From NCBI GenBank assembly GCA_037445635.1, contig JBBIKC010000004.1, positions 1 through 64,000 of the forward strand: a DNA stretch of 64,000 nt, in the 5' to 3' direction. The stretch is from JBFMCC01 sp037445635. Lineage in GTDB: Bacteria; Chloroflexota; Anaerolineae; Anaerolineales; Villigracilaceae. The number at the start of each line of letters is the position of its first letter. The first letter of the stretch is position 1. Position numbers and translations under genes: made by a program. Below are positions 34,132 through 42,415 of the stretch, piece after piece. The notes beneath the pieces are model-generated. The model had not been told where the DNA came from. It saw nothing but the letters and a program-made list of their open reading frames with translations, and ran no database searches.

Positions 34132-34917
34132 CTACGATGTAAGCCTCACATCCCTGCACCGTTCGCAATCCTCCCGCTGGCAGAGCAATGCCAGCGGGTT
34201 GACTTTAATCAGCGTCTTCACCACATCGAACAAACGCAATAAAGGAAGAGCGCGCACGATCGCCCCGCCGAGTTGAATCTGTTCCACATCGTTTTCCAGA
34301 TACTCGCCCACCTGCTGAAACCCGAACGAATCTCCGGGGAAGCCCGGGCATTCGATGATTCGGTTCTTCGTCGTCGCCCAGCGGACGAACTGTCTCCGCC
34401 CGGCCAGTTTTTCAGCGTAATGAATGCTCGTATTGACGGTGTGATCCACTCCGATCAAAACGACCCATCCATCCTGTTCGGCCAGCGCGCCGATGGGCGC
34501 GAGCGGATCGAGCAGGGTCTGCCGGTCGAGGGCCGCGTCGGCGCGCACGCCCGCGAAGGAGAGGATCGGGTGCAGGGTGCGCTTCGATGACGGGTGCCGG
34601 CGCAGGGTCTCGGAAAGAGCGCCCATGAGAGGGTCGGCCGGGAGGTCGGAATGAAACGGTTCGGCCATGCGGTTGAGGTCGCGGGCGTTCCCGTAGGTCA
34701 GGCCGTTGTTGGGCGGGCCGACCTGCGGCGTGACCATCGTCTTGTATGTGAAGGTCGGCATGACCAGCGCGCCGCTCGAGGCGATCAGCGCGTCGATGAC
34801 CGCCTTGGGCCCGCCCTGCATCATGCCGAACGATTTGAACGAACCGTGCGCGATGACCGGCCTGCCGCGCAGCGGAAGCGATTGAAAGCCTGCAAGCAAT
34901 TGCTGAATGGTGAGCAT
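34132..34917 (-). CDS. AAC(3)-family N-acetyltransferase-like protein
   Basis: A 261-residue protein of the aminoglycoside 3-N-acetyltransferase fold: IAHGSFKSFG near the N-terminus (acetyl-CoA-binding helix), ALVMPTFTYKTM, PFHSDLPADPLMGALSETLRRHPSSKRTLHPILSFAG (the conserved RRHPSSxR/HP region), and GVDHTVNTSIHYAE with the catalytic histidine region. Many chromosomal members do not confer resistance and their native substrates are unknown. It is followed by an enoyl-CoA hydratase gene upstream on the same strand, 9 bases away, so the two may be cotranscribed. Confidence 0.85.
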   Translation of the reverse strand: MLTIQQLLAGFQSLPLRGRPVIAHGSFKSFGMMQGGPKAVIDALIASSGALVMPTFTYKTMVTPQVGPPNNGLTYGNARDLNRMAEPFHSDLPADPLMGALSETLRRHPSSKRTLHPILSFAGVRADAALDRQTLLDPLAPIGALAEQDGWVVLIGVDHTVNTSIHYAEKLAGRRQFVRWATTKNRIIECPGFPGDSFGFQQVGEYLENDVEQIQLGGAIVRALPLLRLFDVVKTLIKVNPLALLCQREDCERCRDVRLTS

Positions 34918-34926
34918 GCGCGGCGG

Positions 34927-35700
34927 TTACTTTCCCTTCCACTCCGGCTTGCGTTTTTCGAGAAAGGCGCGCATGCCTTCTTTTTGATCTTCGGTGGAGA
35001 ACAAGCCGTAGAACTCCTGCCGCTCCTCGACCAGCGCCTCGCCCAGCGGGCGTTCGTATGCTTCGTTGACCATCTTCTTCGCGGCGCGGACCGCCAGCGG
35101 CGCGCGCCCGGCGACCTCCGCCGCGAGCGACACGGCCTCCTCGAGCAATCGGTCGGGCGGGACGACGCGGTTGACGAGGCCGAACTGGAGCGCCTCCGCG
35201 GCTGACAGTTTGCGGTTGTTCAGGATCATCTCCATGGCCAGCGCCTTGCCCACCGCGTGAGTCAGTCGCTGGGTGCCGCCCGCGCCGGGGATGACGCCGA
35301 TGGTCACTTCGGGCTGGCCGAAGACGGCACGTTCGGAGGCGACGATCATGTCGCACGAGAGCGCCAGTTCACAGCCGCCGCCCAGCGCCCAGCCGGAGAC
35401 CGCGGCGATGACCGGCTTGCGGACGTTCCGAATCCGCGCGAAGACCGCCACCGGGTCGGCGGCGCGCATCTCCTGCTCGGAACGGTCGGCCATCTCTTTG
35501 ATGTCCGCGCCGGCAGCGAAGGCCTTTTCACCGCCTGCGATGATCATCGCGCCGATGGCATCGTCTTTGTCGAAGGCCTCCAGCGCATCCATCAGTTCGC
35601 GCAGGAGGGTGGCATCCAGCGCGTTCAACGTGTCCGGGCGGTTGAGGGTGACGAGTCCCACCCGTCCGCGTGTTTCGGTGAGAATCGAGGTGTAGGTCAT
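34927..35700 (-). CDS. Enoyl-CoA hydratase/isomerase family protein
   Basis: A 257-residue crotonase-fold enzyme with GEKAFAAGADIKEM (oxyanion hole), GWALGGGCELALSCDM and FGQPEVTIGVIPGAGGTQRL, holding both catalytic glutamates of true enoyl-CoA hydratases (GGGCE and GQPE). It hydrates trans-2-enoyl-CoA in fatty acid or amino acid breakdown. The C-terminus ends in ERKPEWKGK, normal for the family. Upstream, a nested repeat (35721-35772) separates it from the divergent membrane protein gene. Confidence 0.92.
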   Translation of the reverse strand: MTYTSILTETRGRVGLVTLNRPDTLNALDATLLRELMDALEAFDKDDAIGAMIIAGGEKAFAAGADIKEMADRSEQEMRAADPVAVFARIRNVRKPVIAAVSGWALGGGCELALSCDMIVASERAVFGQPEVTIGVIPGAGGTQRLTHAVGKALAMEMILNNRKLSAAEALQFGLVNRVVPPDRLLEEAVSLAAEVAGRAPLAVRAAKKMVNEAYERPLGEALVEERQEFYGLFSTEDQKEGMRAFLEKRKPEWKGK

Positions 35701-35720
35701 GGTGTCTCCTTATGAACGCT

Positions 35721-35772
35721 GGTCGAGTAGTCCTGAGCGAAGCGTAGCGAAGTCGAAGGACGTATCGAGACC
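35721..35772. repeat. Nested repeat: GGTCGAGTA...TATCGAGACC around GTCCTGAGCG...AGGAC
   Basis: Outer ends GGTCGAGTA (35721-35729) and TATCGAGACC (35763-35772) enclose GTCCTGAGCGAAGCG and CGAAGTCGAAGGAC (35730-35761). The outer unit recurs inside the racemase gene (39302-39332) with a different core, and the inner unit recurs inside tupA (9515-9536), so the two are separable elements. Confidence 0.85.
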
Positions 35773-35934
35773 ATATTAGAAAGTAAACTTCTGTTGCATG
35801 GAGATTGCTTCGGGTGGTTTCGGTACGGCGGAATGCTACGCGGCACCGCCGTAATGACATGCTTGTAATTGGATTCTACACGAGAAATGAATTTGTGCTA
35901 CCATTGTGCCGATTTCAACCTCAGGAGGATTCCC

Positions 35935-36333
35935 ATGACCACTGTCCTCGCACTTCATTCGATCATCCGTTGGGCCATCGTCGCAGTGGCGATTGTCGCA
36001 ATCGTAAAATTCTTCGTCGGCTGGCGGCGCGGCGGCGAGTTTGGCAAAATGGACCGCGGACTGACGGCAGGCTTCAGCGGCCTGATGGACTTGCAGGTCC
36101 TGCTCGGTTTCATTTACTTCCTCTGGAATGGATTCGCGGGCGGCGGCTTCCCGTCCTATCGCATCGAGCACCTGGTCACCATGCTGATCGCGGCCGCGGT
36201 CGCCCATCTGCCTGCTCGTTGGAAAAGCCTCGATAATCCAACGCGCTTCCGCCGTGCGTTGTACGTCGTCCTCGGCGTGCTGGCAATCGTGTTTGTCGGA
36301 GTGGGTCGTCTGCCGGGCGGCTGGACGCGGTAG
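35935..36333 (+). CDS. Small four-helix membrane protein, unknown function
   Basis: A 132-residue protein with four predicted membrane helices: LALHSIIRWAIVAVAIVAIV, LMDLQVLLGFIYFLWNGF, HLVTMLIAAAVAHLP and LYVVLGVLAIVFVGVG. Conserved-looking polar positions (H9 in the first helix, R in RIEHL) suggest a heme- or cofactor-like site, but this is only a resemblance. The start at 35935 has AGGAGGATTCCC upstream. It is not near a gene that would explain it. Confidence 0.75.
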   Translation: MTTVLALHSIIRWAIVAVAIVAIVKFFVGWRRGGEFGKMDRGLTAGFSGLMDLQVLLGFIYFLWNGFAGGGFPSYRIEHLVTMLIAAAVAHLPARWKSLDNPTRFRRALYVVLGVLAIVFVGVGRLPGGWTR

Positions 36334-36360
36334 AGAAGTCATTAGGTTAACGGGAAGCGA

Positions 36361-36452
36361 CACTTCGACAGGCTCAGTGCAAGCGAGCACAGATGAACGC
36401 GGAAAAGACAATAAAATCCGCGTTCTCCGCGTTAATCCGCGTCCAAATTAGT
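36361..36452. repeat. CACTTCGACAGGCTCAGTG and CGCGGA/TCCGCG repeats
   Basis: CACT-TCGACAGGCTC-AGTG (36361-36379) is followed by GATGAACGCGGA facing ATCCGCGTTCTCCGCG and AATCCGCGT. Both belong to families seen elsewhere in the window. The gap 36334-36569 holds no gene. Confidence 0.65.
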
Positions 36453-36569
36453 TCAAGGGCGGTTGCGTTTTCTTTTAGCAGGCTTTCTGCATTCTTCACA
36501 GAACCTTTACATTCATGGTCTATCCTATGGGCAGAAAACAGGCGAAAGCCAAACAAAAGGAGAACCACC

Positions 36570-37067
36570 ATGAAGAAAACTCTAATCGTAATCGCAGTCC
36601 TGGGCATCCTCGCCCTGACCTTCGGCGCCGCTGGATTGGTCTACGCACAGGGCGGCAACCCGCCCGCGACACCCTACGCGCCCGGCTCCGGCCGCGGACC
36701 GATGATGGGCTACGGGCAGACCGGCCCAATCCACACCTACATGACCGCCGAATGGGCCAAAGTCCTCAAACTGAGCGTGGACGAGATCAACTCCCGCCTC
36801 GCCTCCGGCCAGACCATGTACCAGATCGCCCTCGCCGAGGGGGTCAAGGCTGAAGAGTTCTACAGCCTGATGAACACGGTCCGCGCCAATGCCATCGCCG
36901 CGGCCGTCAAGGACGGTGTCCTCACCCAAGCGCAGGCCGACTGGATGAACCAGATGCACAGCCGCATGGGCAATGGATATGGGACGGGTTACGGTCCCTG
37001 CATGGGCGGGACCGGCGGCTACGGCGGCATGATGAACGGCTGGCGCTGGAACCAGACCAACCCGTAA
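36570..37067 (+). CDS. Small secreted protein with glycine-rich tail
   Basis: A 165-residue protein with a signal peptide (MKKTLIVIAVLGILALTFGA, cleavage likely after VYAQ). The middle (about 60-135) is helical: YMTAEWAKVLKLSVDEINSR, QTMYQIALAEGVKAEEFYSL and ANAIAAAVKDGVLTQAQADW, resembling the repeats in DUF2680-like secreted proteins. The tail is rich in Gly, Tyr, Met and contains NGYGTGYGPCMGGTGGYGG, which could bind metal. AAAGGAGAACCACC precedes the ATG. Function unknown. Confidence 0.75.
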   Translation: MKKTLIVIAVLGILALTFGAAGLVYAQGGNPPATPYAPGSGRGPMMGYGQTGPIHTYMTAEWAKVLKLSVDEINSRLASGQTMYQIALAEGVKAEEFYSLMNTVRANAIAAAVKDGVLTQAQADWMNQMHSRMGNGYGTGYGPCMGGTGGYGGMMNGWRWNQTNP

Positions 37068-37086
37068 GCAGATTGCAAGTAACTTT

Positions 37087-37113
37087 ACAGAGACGGCGTT
37101 GAGCCGTCTCTGT
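37087..37113 (+). terminator. Hairpin after the secreted protein gene
   Basis: ACAGAGACGGC and GCCGTCTCTGT (37087-37097, 37103-37113) form a perfect 11-bp stem; only a weak T-run follows. Confidence 0.65.
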
Positions 37114-37224
37114 GCGTTAAGGCGAGGATGATATACTCGGATTGTCAGTCCACCTTCAATAATCTCATGGGTAGTATTATGCGACGGCGCAGGTTAGGAG
37201 AAAAACTTCAGCAGGAGTTTCGTC

Positions 37225-37911
37225 ATGATCCCTAATAATGTGATTCAACGAGTATTTTTTGTTAGCTACGGCAGTGTAAATGGTACATGTTTTACCGTTG
37301 ACGTCGATGGAAAACAATATATTGTGTCTGCTAAACACATTTTTTCCTCTGTTGAGTCAAGAGCGACAGTAAAAATATATCATGAACGACAATGGAAAAA
37401 TATAGATGCAAACCTTGTTGGTCATTGCCGGGATGATATCGACATAACAATTCTTGCAGCTGATATTCAGATTTCGCCAACGCACCTCTTAGAAGCCACA
37501 AGCGCCGAAATGTATTATGGCCAAGATGTCTATTTTCTTGGATTTCCATATGGGATGTATTCCGATCTGGGCGAAATAAATAATGATTTTCCTTTACCGT
37601 TTGCAAAAAAGGCAATAGTTTCAAATATGACTTTTCAAGACAATATGCTAAGAATCATATACCTCGATGGCCATAATAACCCTGGCTTTTCTGGTGGCCC
37701 AGTTGTATTTCAATTTCCTCCGAATTCGCAAAACTATCGAGTTGCTGGTGTCATTTCAGGATATCGATATACAGATGAGCCTATTTTTGATGGGAATGAG
37801 CCCCTACCACTCGCATATAAATACAATACAGGCATAATAATCTCTTATAGTATTAACCATGCCATTAAAGTGATAAAGGATAATCCGAAAGGTTTTTTGC
37901 TCCCTGAATAA
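37225..37911 (+). CDS. Trypsin-like serine protease, AT-rich and probably acquired
   Basis: A 228-residue protein with a chymotrypsin-fold triad: histidine in YIVSAKHIFSS, aspartate in CRDDIDITIL and the nucleophile in NNPGFSGGPVV. There is no signal peptide, so it probably acts in the cytoplasm, and no PDZ domain. Base composition is clearly lower in GC than both neighbours, with many AAT, ATA and TAT codons, which suggests transfer. Cytoplasmic proteases of this kind are sometimes parts of defence systems, but no partner gene is visible here. Confidence 0.8.
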   Translation: MIPNNVIQRVFFVSYGSVNGTCFTVDVDGKQYIVSAKHIFSSVESRATVKIYHERQWKNIDANLVGHCRDDIDITILAADIQISPTHLLEATSAEMYYGQDVYFLGFPYGMYSDLGEINNDFPLPFAKKAIVSNMTFQDNMLRIIYLDGHNNPGFSGGPVVFQFPPNSQNYRVAGVISGYRYTDEPIFDGNEPLPLAYKYNTGIIISYSINHAIKVIKDNPKGFLLPE

Positions 37912-37964
37912 AGAATTCTTTATGGCCTGATTTGTTTTTTAACTCCCTTTCATCAGGAGCACTT

Positions 37965-38834
37965 ATGAAACTCAAAGGAATCTACGCCCCCATTGTCACT
38001 CCATTCCACGCGGACGAGTCCATCAACTACCCCGTCCTCGAGCAACTCATCGAATACCTCATTCAGAACAAAATCTCAGGCATCGTCCCCGGTGGCACAA
38101 CGGGCGAAGTCTATGCCCTCAACGACCAGGAACGGCTGGACATTTTCAAATTCGTCAAAGAGAAAGTGAACGGCCGCGTCACGCTCATTGCAGGTACAAA
38201 CTCCGGTGCGACGCGCGATGTCATTCGCTATTCAGTTGCTGCCGAGCAAATGGGCTACGACGCGCTGATGGTAGCCGTCCCGCCGTATTCGCGTCCCTCC
38301 CAGCGCGAACTGCTCGCTCATTATGAGGCTGTCGCGAAAGCCATCACCATTCCCATCGTGCTCTACAACTTCCCCTGGCGCGCGGGCACCGAGGTCGGCT
38401 TCGACGTGATGGACGGCCTGACCAAATACAGTCACGTCATCGGCATCAAGGAAGCCTCCAGCGACATGTCGCGCGTCTACGCCATGCGTGCCCGCTACGG
38501 CGACCGCTACCAGATCATCTGCGGCTCCGACGACCAGGCCCTCGACTACTTCCTTTGGGGAACCACCGCGTGGATCGGCGGCGCGGCCTCCTGCGCCCCG
38601 CGTCAACACGCCGATGTTCTCGAAGCCGCGCTCGCCGGAGATTTCGTGACCGCCCGCGCCCGCATGGAAAAATTGCTTCCGCTCCTCCGCAGTGTGGAAA
38701 GCGGCAGTTACCTGCAAAAAGTGAAACTCGGCTGTGAACTGCTCGGCATCCCCGTCGGCGGTCCACGCCTGCCGCTGCTTCCCCTCACCGACGAAGACCG
38801 CGCGGAATTTACGCGAATCTTCACGACGATCTAG
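37965..38834 (+). CDS. Dihydrodipicolinate synthase (DapA) family aldolase/deaminase
   Basis: A 289-residue TIM barrel with the Schiff-base lysine in GIKEASSDMS, the GTTGE motif (PGGTTGEVYAL) and the tyrosine in VLYNFPWRAG. In lysine synthesis DapA normally has YNVPGR; here the YNFPWRAGTEV segment differs, and the next genes are a proline-racemase-family enzyme and a DadA-like oxidase. Together they fit 4-hydroxyproline breakdown, in which this enzyme would be the pyrroline-4-hydroxy-2-carboxylate deaminase. Sialate lyase or DapA roles are less likely from context. The start (37965) has AGGAGCACTT upstream. Confidence 0.85.
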   Translation: MKLKGIYAPIVTPFHADESINYPVLEQLIEYLIQNKISGIVPGGTTGEVYALNDQERLDIFKFVKEKVNGRVTLIAGTNSGATRDVIRYSVAAEQMGYDALMVAVPPYSRPSQRELLAHYEAVAKAITIPIVLYNFPWRAGTEVGFDVMDGLTKYSHVIGIKEASSDMSRVYAMRARYGDRYQIICGSDDQALDYFLWGTTAWIGGAASCAPRQHADVLEAALAGDFVTARARMEKLLPLLRSVESGSYLQKVKLGCELLGIPVGGPRLPLLPLTDEDRAEFTRIFTTI

Positions 38835-38848
38835 GCGATATACGATAC

Positions 38849-38905
38849 TCGAAATTCGATTATCGAATATTCGAATTTCGACTTTTGACCTTCGACTTTC
38901 GACTC
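38849..38905. repeat. TCGAAATTCGA...TTCGAATTTCGA repeat at the racemase start
   Basis: TCGAAATTCGAT and ATTCGAATTTCGA form an imperfect inverted repeat, followed by two CTTTCGAC/CTTCGACTTTCGAC words directly up to the ATG at 38906. No ribosome site is left between repeat and start. Confidence 0.65.
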
Positions 38906-39961
38906 ATGCTAAAAATCCCCTTCCTCGACTCCCACACTGGCGGCGAACCCACCCGCCTCGTCCCCTCGCTTCCCTTCGACCTCGGAGCGGGTTCTGTCGC
39001 CGAAAAGTTGACCCTCCTCAAACGTGACCACGACGACCTGCGCCACACCGTCCTGCTCGAACCGCGCGGCTCGGACGTGCTGGTCGGCGCGTACCTCGTC
39101 CCGCCCGCGGACCCGGCCTGTCAGTTCGGAGTCATCTACTTCAACAACGTCGGCTACCTCGGCATGTGTGGACACGGAACCATCGGTCTGATTGCTTCGC
39201 TTGCCTACCTCGGCAAAGTCCAGCCGGGAATCATTCGAGTGGAAACTCCTGTTGGGGTGGTGGAAGCAACTCTTCATCCCATGTCATTGCGAGCGAGCGC
39301 TGGTCGAGTAGTGCGAAGCACGTATCGAGACCAAGCGAGCAAAGCAATCTCCCCTGCCACCGAGGGGATTGCTTCGTCGCTCACTTCGTTCGCTCCTCGC
39401 AATGACATGTATCCGAATAAAGTCTCCGTCAAAAACATCCCCGCCTACCGTCACCTCGCCCACGTCCCCATTGAGATAGACGGCAAGACCATCTACGGCG
39501 ACGTGGCCTGGGGCGGCAACTGGTTCTTCCTCGTCCACGATCACGGCCTGGACGTGGACATGCGCAACCTCGAAGCGCTGACCGATTTCGCCTGGCGCGT
39601 CCGCGAACAGTTGACCGCCAAGGGCGTCACCGGCGCGAACGGCGCGGAGATTGACCACGTCGAGCTGTTCGCCGAATCAAAAGAGGCGGACAGCAAGAGT
39701 TTTGTCCTCTGCCCCGGCAAAGCCTATGACCGTTCCCCTTGCGGGACGGGCACGAGCGCGAAGCTGGCTTGCTTATATGCCGATGGAAAATTGAAAGTGG
39801 GCCAGACATGGAAGCAACAAAGCGTCGTCGGCAGTATCTTCGAAGGCAGTATTCAATTGGATGGCGACAATCTCATTCCCATCATCACCGGCGAGGCCTG
39901 GGTCATGTCCGAAGGGACGATTTTAGTGGATGAGCGCGATCCATTTGGGAAGGGAATTTAG
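38906..39961 (+). CDS. Proline racemase / 4-hydroxyproline 2-epimerase family, with an in-frame repeat insert
   Basis: A 351-residue enzyme with both catalytic cysteines: C88 in MCGHGTIG and C279 in SPCGTGTSAK, which marks an epimerase rather than a dehydratase. A 130-base palindromic element (39280-39409) interrupts VEATLHP and NKVSVKN; it encodes residues 126-168 and keeps the frame. Without it the protein would be about 309 residues, the usual length. The insert lies between the two lobes' active-site residues in sequence, on what is a surface loop in the family, so activity may survive. Neighbours suggest conversion of trans-4-hydroxy-L-proline to the cis-D form. Confidence 0.88.
   Translation: MLKIPFLDSHTGGEPTRLVPSLPFDLGAGSVAEKLTLLKRDHDDLRHTVLLEPRGSDVLVGAYLVPPADPACQFGVIYFNNVGYLGMCGHGTIGLIASLAYLGKVQPGIIRVETPVGVVEATLHPMSLRASAGRVVRSTYRDQASKAISPATEGIASSLTSFAPRNDMYPNKVSVKNIPAYRHLAHVPIEIDGKTIYGDVAWGGNWFFLVHDHGLDVDMRNLEALTDFAWRVREQLTAKGVTGANGAEIDHVELFAESKEADSKSFVLCPGKAYDRSPCGTGTSAKLACLYADGKLKVGQTWKQQSVVGSIFEGSIQLDGDNLIPIITGEAWVMSEGTILVDERDPFGKGI
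39280..39409. repeat. GTCATTGCGAG...CTCGCAATGAC palindromic element inside the racemase gene
   Basis: Ends CATGTCATTGCGAG (39280-39293) and CTCGCAATGACATG (39396-39409) are exact complements. Inner inverted parts include GAGCAAAGCAATCTCCCC facing GGGGATTGCTTCG. If the 4-base CATG at each end is a target duplication, the net insert is 126 bases, 42 codons. A second element (39302-39332) is nested inside. Confidence 0.9.
39302..39332. repeat. GGTCGAGTA-G-TGCGAAGCA-C-GTATCGAGACC element nested in the above
   Basis: The 31-base unit has the same outer ends as the repeat at 35721-35772 but a short TGCGAAGCA hairpin core. It interrupts the left arm of the larger element. Confidence 0.8.
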
Positions 39962-39964
39962 ACC

Positions 39965-40015
39965 ACGGATAACAGGCGATGGACGATGTGTTGTCTATGA
40001 CCCGTCGCCCGCCGT
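39965..40015 (+). repeat. Low-complexity repeat before the FAD oxidoreductase
   Basis: CACGGATAACAGGCGATGGACGATG and GACCCGTCGCCCGCCGTCGT (given in parts) resemble the block at 5068-5118. GGAGAAACG then precedes the ATG at 40031. Confidence 0.4.
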
Positions 40016-40030
40016 CGTTTTGGAGAAACG

Positions 40031-41281
40031 ATGACCGCAAAATCTGATGTCCTCATCATCGGCGGGGGACCGGTAGGCTTAAGTTGCGCTTACTACCTCC
40101 TCAAATCTGGGCGCAAAGTAACCATCGTTGATGCGAAGGAAATCGGCATAGGCAGCGGCTCGGGCAACGCGGGCCATATCGTGCCGAGTCATATCATTCC
40201 GCTGGCCGCGCCCGGAGTGGTAACCTCCGCTCTCAAATGGATGCTCGACCCCGCGCATAGTCCGTTCGGCATGAAGGTCAGCCTCGACCTGAATTACATT
40301 TCATGGCTGTTTAAATTTGTGCTGGCGTGCAGTGACTTCAATGTTCAGCGCAGTATCGAGCCATTGAATGCCCTGGGTCAATTGAGCGCGAAGAACTTTG
40401 CGCAGATTATTGCCGAAGAGAAGTTCGATTGCTCGTATCGGGAAAAAGGTTTGCTGTTTTTGTATAAAACCGAGAAAGCCTTCCGCGATGGACGGCACGA
40501 ATGCGAGTTCATGCAGAAGCATGGAATTCCCGTCAGCGTGTACGATAAGTCCAAAATCCGCGAAGTCGAGCCCGCCGCGCTGGGGGATGTCATTGGCGGC
40601 GTGCATTTCACGGGGGACGCGCATCTCAACCCCGCGGTGTTTCTCAAACTGTTGAGCGGCCGCGTCCGCGCCATGGGTGCGGAAATGTTCGAGGGGGCGG
40701 CAGTCATGGGATTTGAATCAGCGGGAGAAAAGGTTCGGGTGGCGCAAACAAACGCGGGTGAGTTCGACGCGGAGCAAGTTGTCCTTGCGGCGGGCGCATT
40801 GACTCCATCCGTTGTAAAAGATTTGAAATTGAATATTCCCATCCAGCCCGCGCGCGGATACAGCATGACCATGTCCGCGGCGAAGACAATGCCGGGCCAC
40901 GCGTTGATACTCGGGGAAAGAAGAATCGCTGTCACTCCGATGGGTGAACTCCTGCGATTCACGGGGCGGCTCGAAATCGGCAATTACAGCATGGAGCCGA
41001 ATCCCGTTTGGATTCGGCGCATCGAAAACTCGGCGCGTGAATACCTGCGCCTGGATGAAAAACTGGAGCTCAAAGAGACGTGGGCGGGACTGCGCCCCGT
41101 CACGCCGGATGGCGTGCCCATCATTGGGAAATCTCCGAAGCACGACAATTTGTTTCTCGCGACAGGTCATGCCATGCTGGGGCTGTCGCTCGGCCCGGGA
41201 ACGGGTCAGATTGTGGCGGAGTTGGTCAATGGACGCGAGCCTGCATTTGATTTGAGTCCGCTTCGGCTGGAGAGATTCTAG
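40031..41281 (+). CDS. DadA-family FAD-dependent D-amino acid dehydrogenase
   Basis: A 416-residue flavoprotein with an N-terminal Rossmann motif (LIIGGGPVGLSCAYYLLKSG), VDAKEIGIGSGSGNAGHIVPS (flavin contact typical of DadA), and a C-terminal GLRPVTPDGVPIIGKSPKHDN with LATGHAMLGLSLGPGTG. It oxidises D-amino acids. Next to the racemase-family and DapA-family genes it most likely takes cis-4-hydroxy-D-proline to the pyrroline compound. GGAGAAACG precedes the ATG. Confidence 0.9.
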   Translation: MTAKSDVLIIGGGPVGLSCAYYLLKSGRKVTIVDAKEIGIGSGSGNAGHIVPSHIIPLAAPGVVTSALKWMLDPAHSPFGMKVSLDLNYISWLFKFVLACSDFNVQRSIEPLNALGQLSAKNFAQIIAEEKFDCSYREKGLLFLYKTEKAFRDGRHECEFMQKHGIPVSVYDKSKIREVEPAALGDVIGGVHFTGDAHLNPAVFLKLLSGRVRAMGAEMFEGAAVMGFESAGEKVRVAQTNAGEFDAEQVVLAAGALTPSVVKDLKLNIPIQPARGYSMTMSAAKTMPGHALILGERRIAVTPMGELLRFTGRLEIGNYSMEPNPVWIRRIENSAREYLRLDEKLELKETWAGLRPVTPDGVPIIGKSPKHDNLFLATGHAMLGLSLGPGTGQIVAELVNGREPAFDLSPLRLERF

Positions 41282-41302
41282 CAATGCGCCTCGACTCCGC
41301 GC

Positions 41303-41318
41303 TATAATGCCAGCAATG
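41303..41318 (+). promoter_or_regulatory. TATAAT box directly before the GNAT gene, leaderless layout
   Basis: TATAAT (41303-41308) stands 7 bases before ATG 41316, so transcription would start at or next to the start codon. The ATG at 41307 overlaps the -10 box and cannot then be used. Confidence 0.6.
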
Positions 41319-42296
41319 ACCTCCATCCCCATTCCTGCCCGCGCCCCCACGCACCCCAACCTGCGCCCGCTCAACATCCTGCGCGACCTCTCCGCCGTCG
41401 CCGACCTGATCGAATTGTGCTTCCAGAACAACATGGACAGCGAAGGACAGGACTACGTCCGCCAGATGCGCCGCGCCAGCCGCGACGACTCCTTCCTGCG
41501 CTGGGCCTCGCGGACCATCGAAGGCGCGTCCATGCCGATGAGCGGCTACGTCTGGGAGGAGAACGGCAGGATCGTAGGCAACGCCAGCCTGATCCCCTTC
41601 CACCATCGCCGTAAAAGGATAAATCTCATTGCTAACGTGGCCGTCCACCCCGAAGCGCGCCGACGCGGCATCGCCCGCGCCCTCACCCAGGAATGCCTGA
41701 GCCACGCCCGCCAGCGCAAAGCGGATGCGATCTGGCTTCACGTGCGCGACGACAACCCCGGCGCGATCGCCCTGTATTCCCAGCTGGGATTCCGCGAACG
41801 CTTCCGCCGCACCACCTGGCTGTCCGCGGCCGGCCCGGCCGAACCTTCCGCCGGGCGTCCCGCCTCCATCGTCCCGCGCGCATCCCGCTTCTGGCCCCGG
41901 CAAAAGGAATGGCTCGAACGCGCCTATCCCGACGAACTGGGCTGGTACCGCCTCTTCAACTGGAGCGGCTTCGCTCCCGGCCTGCGCTACTGGCTCTACC
42001 TGTTCTTCGTGGACATGAACCTGCGTCAGTGGGCCGCGCTCGAAGGCGACCACCTGCAAGCGGTTCTTTCCTGGACCAGCGGCGGGCGCGCCGATCCCCT
42101 CTGGCTGGCGGCCGCCCCCGACGCCGACCCGCAGGCCGTCACCGCGCTCCTGCTCCGCGCCCGCGCAGACCTGTCTGCCCGGCGGAAACTGGTGCTCGAG
42201 CATCCCGTCGGTCCATTGGACGAATCCATCCGCGCCGCAGGCTTCGACGCCGCGCGCACGCTCATCTGGATGCGCGCCGAGGGCGCAACGGGTTGA
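41316..42296 (+). CDS. GNAT-family N-acetyltransferase, two-domain
   Basis: A 326-residue protein with an N-terminal GNAT domain. The acetyl-CoA motif is VHPEARRRGIARALTQECL, followed by IWLHVRDDNPGAIALYSQLGF, the common last strand. The C-terminal half (about 170-326) is a degenerate second domain. The ATG at 41316 is preferred to 41307 because a TATAAT box overlaps the earlier codon. Substrate unknown. Confidence 0.8.
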   Translation: MTSIPIPARAPTHPNLRPLNILRDLSAVADLIELCFQNNMDSEGQDYVRQMRRASRDDSFLRWASRTIEGASMPMSGYVWEENGRIVGNASLIPFHHRRKRINLIANVAVHPEARRRGIARALTQECLSHARQRKADAIWLHVRDDNPGAIALYSQLGFRERFRRTTWLSAAGPAEPSAGRPASIVPRASRFWPRQKEWLERAYPDELGWYRLFNWSGFAPGLRYWLYLFFVDMNLRQWAALEGDHLQAVLSWTSGGRADPLWLAAAPDADPQAVTALLLRARADLSARRKLVLEHPVGPLDESIRAAGFDAARTLIWMRAEGATG

Positions 42297-42415
42297 GTCT
42301 GACTGCGTATACTGTTTACGAGAGCGGCTGAACATTACTCGCTCCCAGCGCCGTCCTCGGCGCTGGATACGCCGCCGGGGACAGCGGCTGGAGCACGACA
42401 GAAAAGGAGAATCGA

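Noticed and set aside
38906..39961. Racemase-family gene as a pseudogene
   Set aside because: The 130-base element keeps the frame and both catalytic cysteines remain, so it is annotated as a gene.
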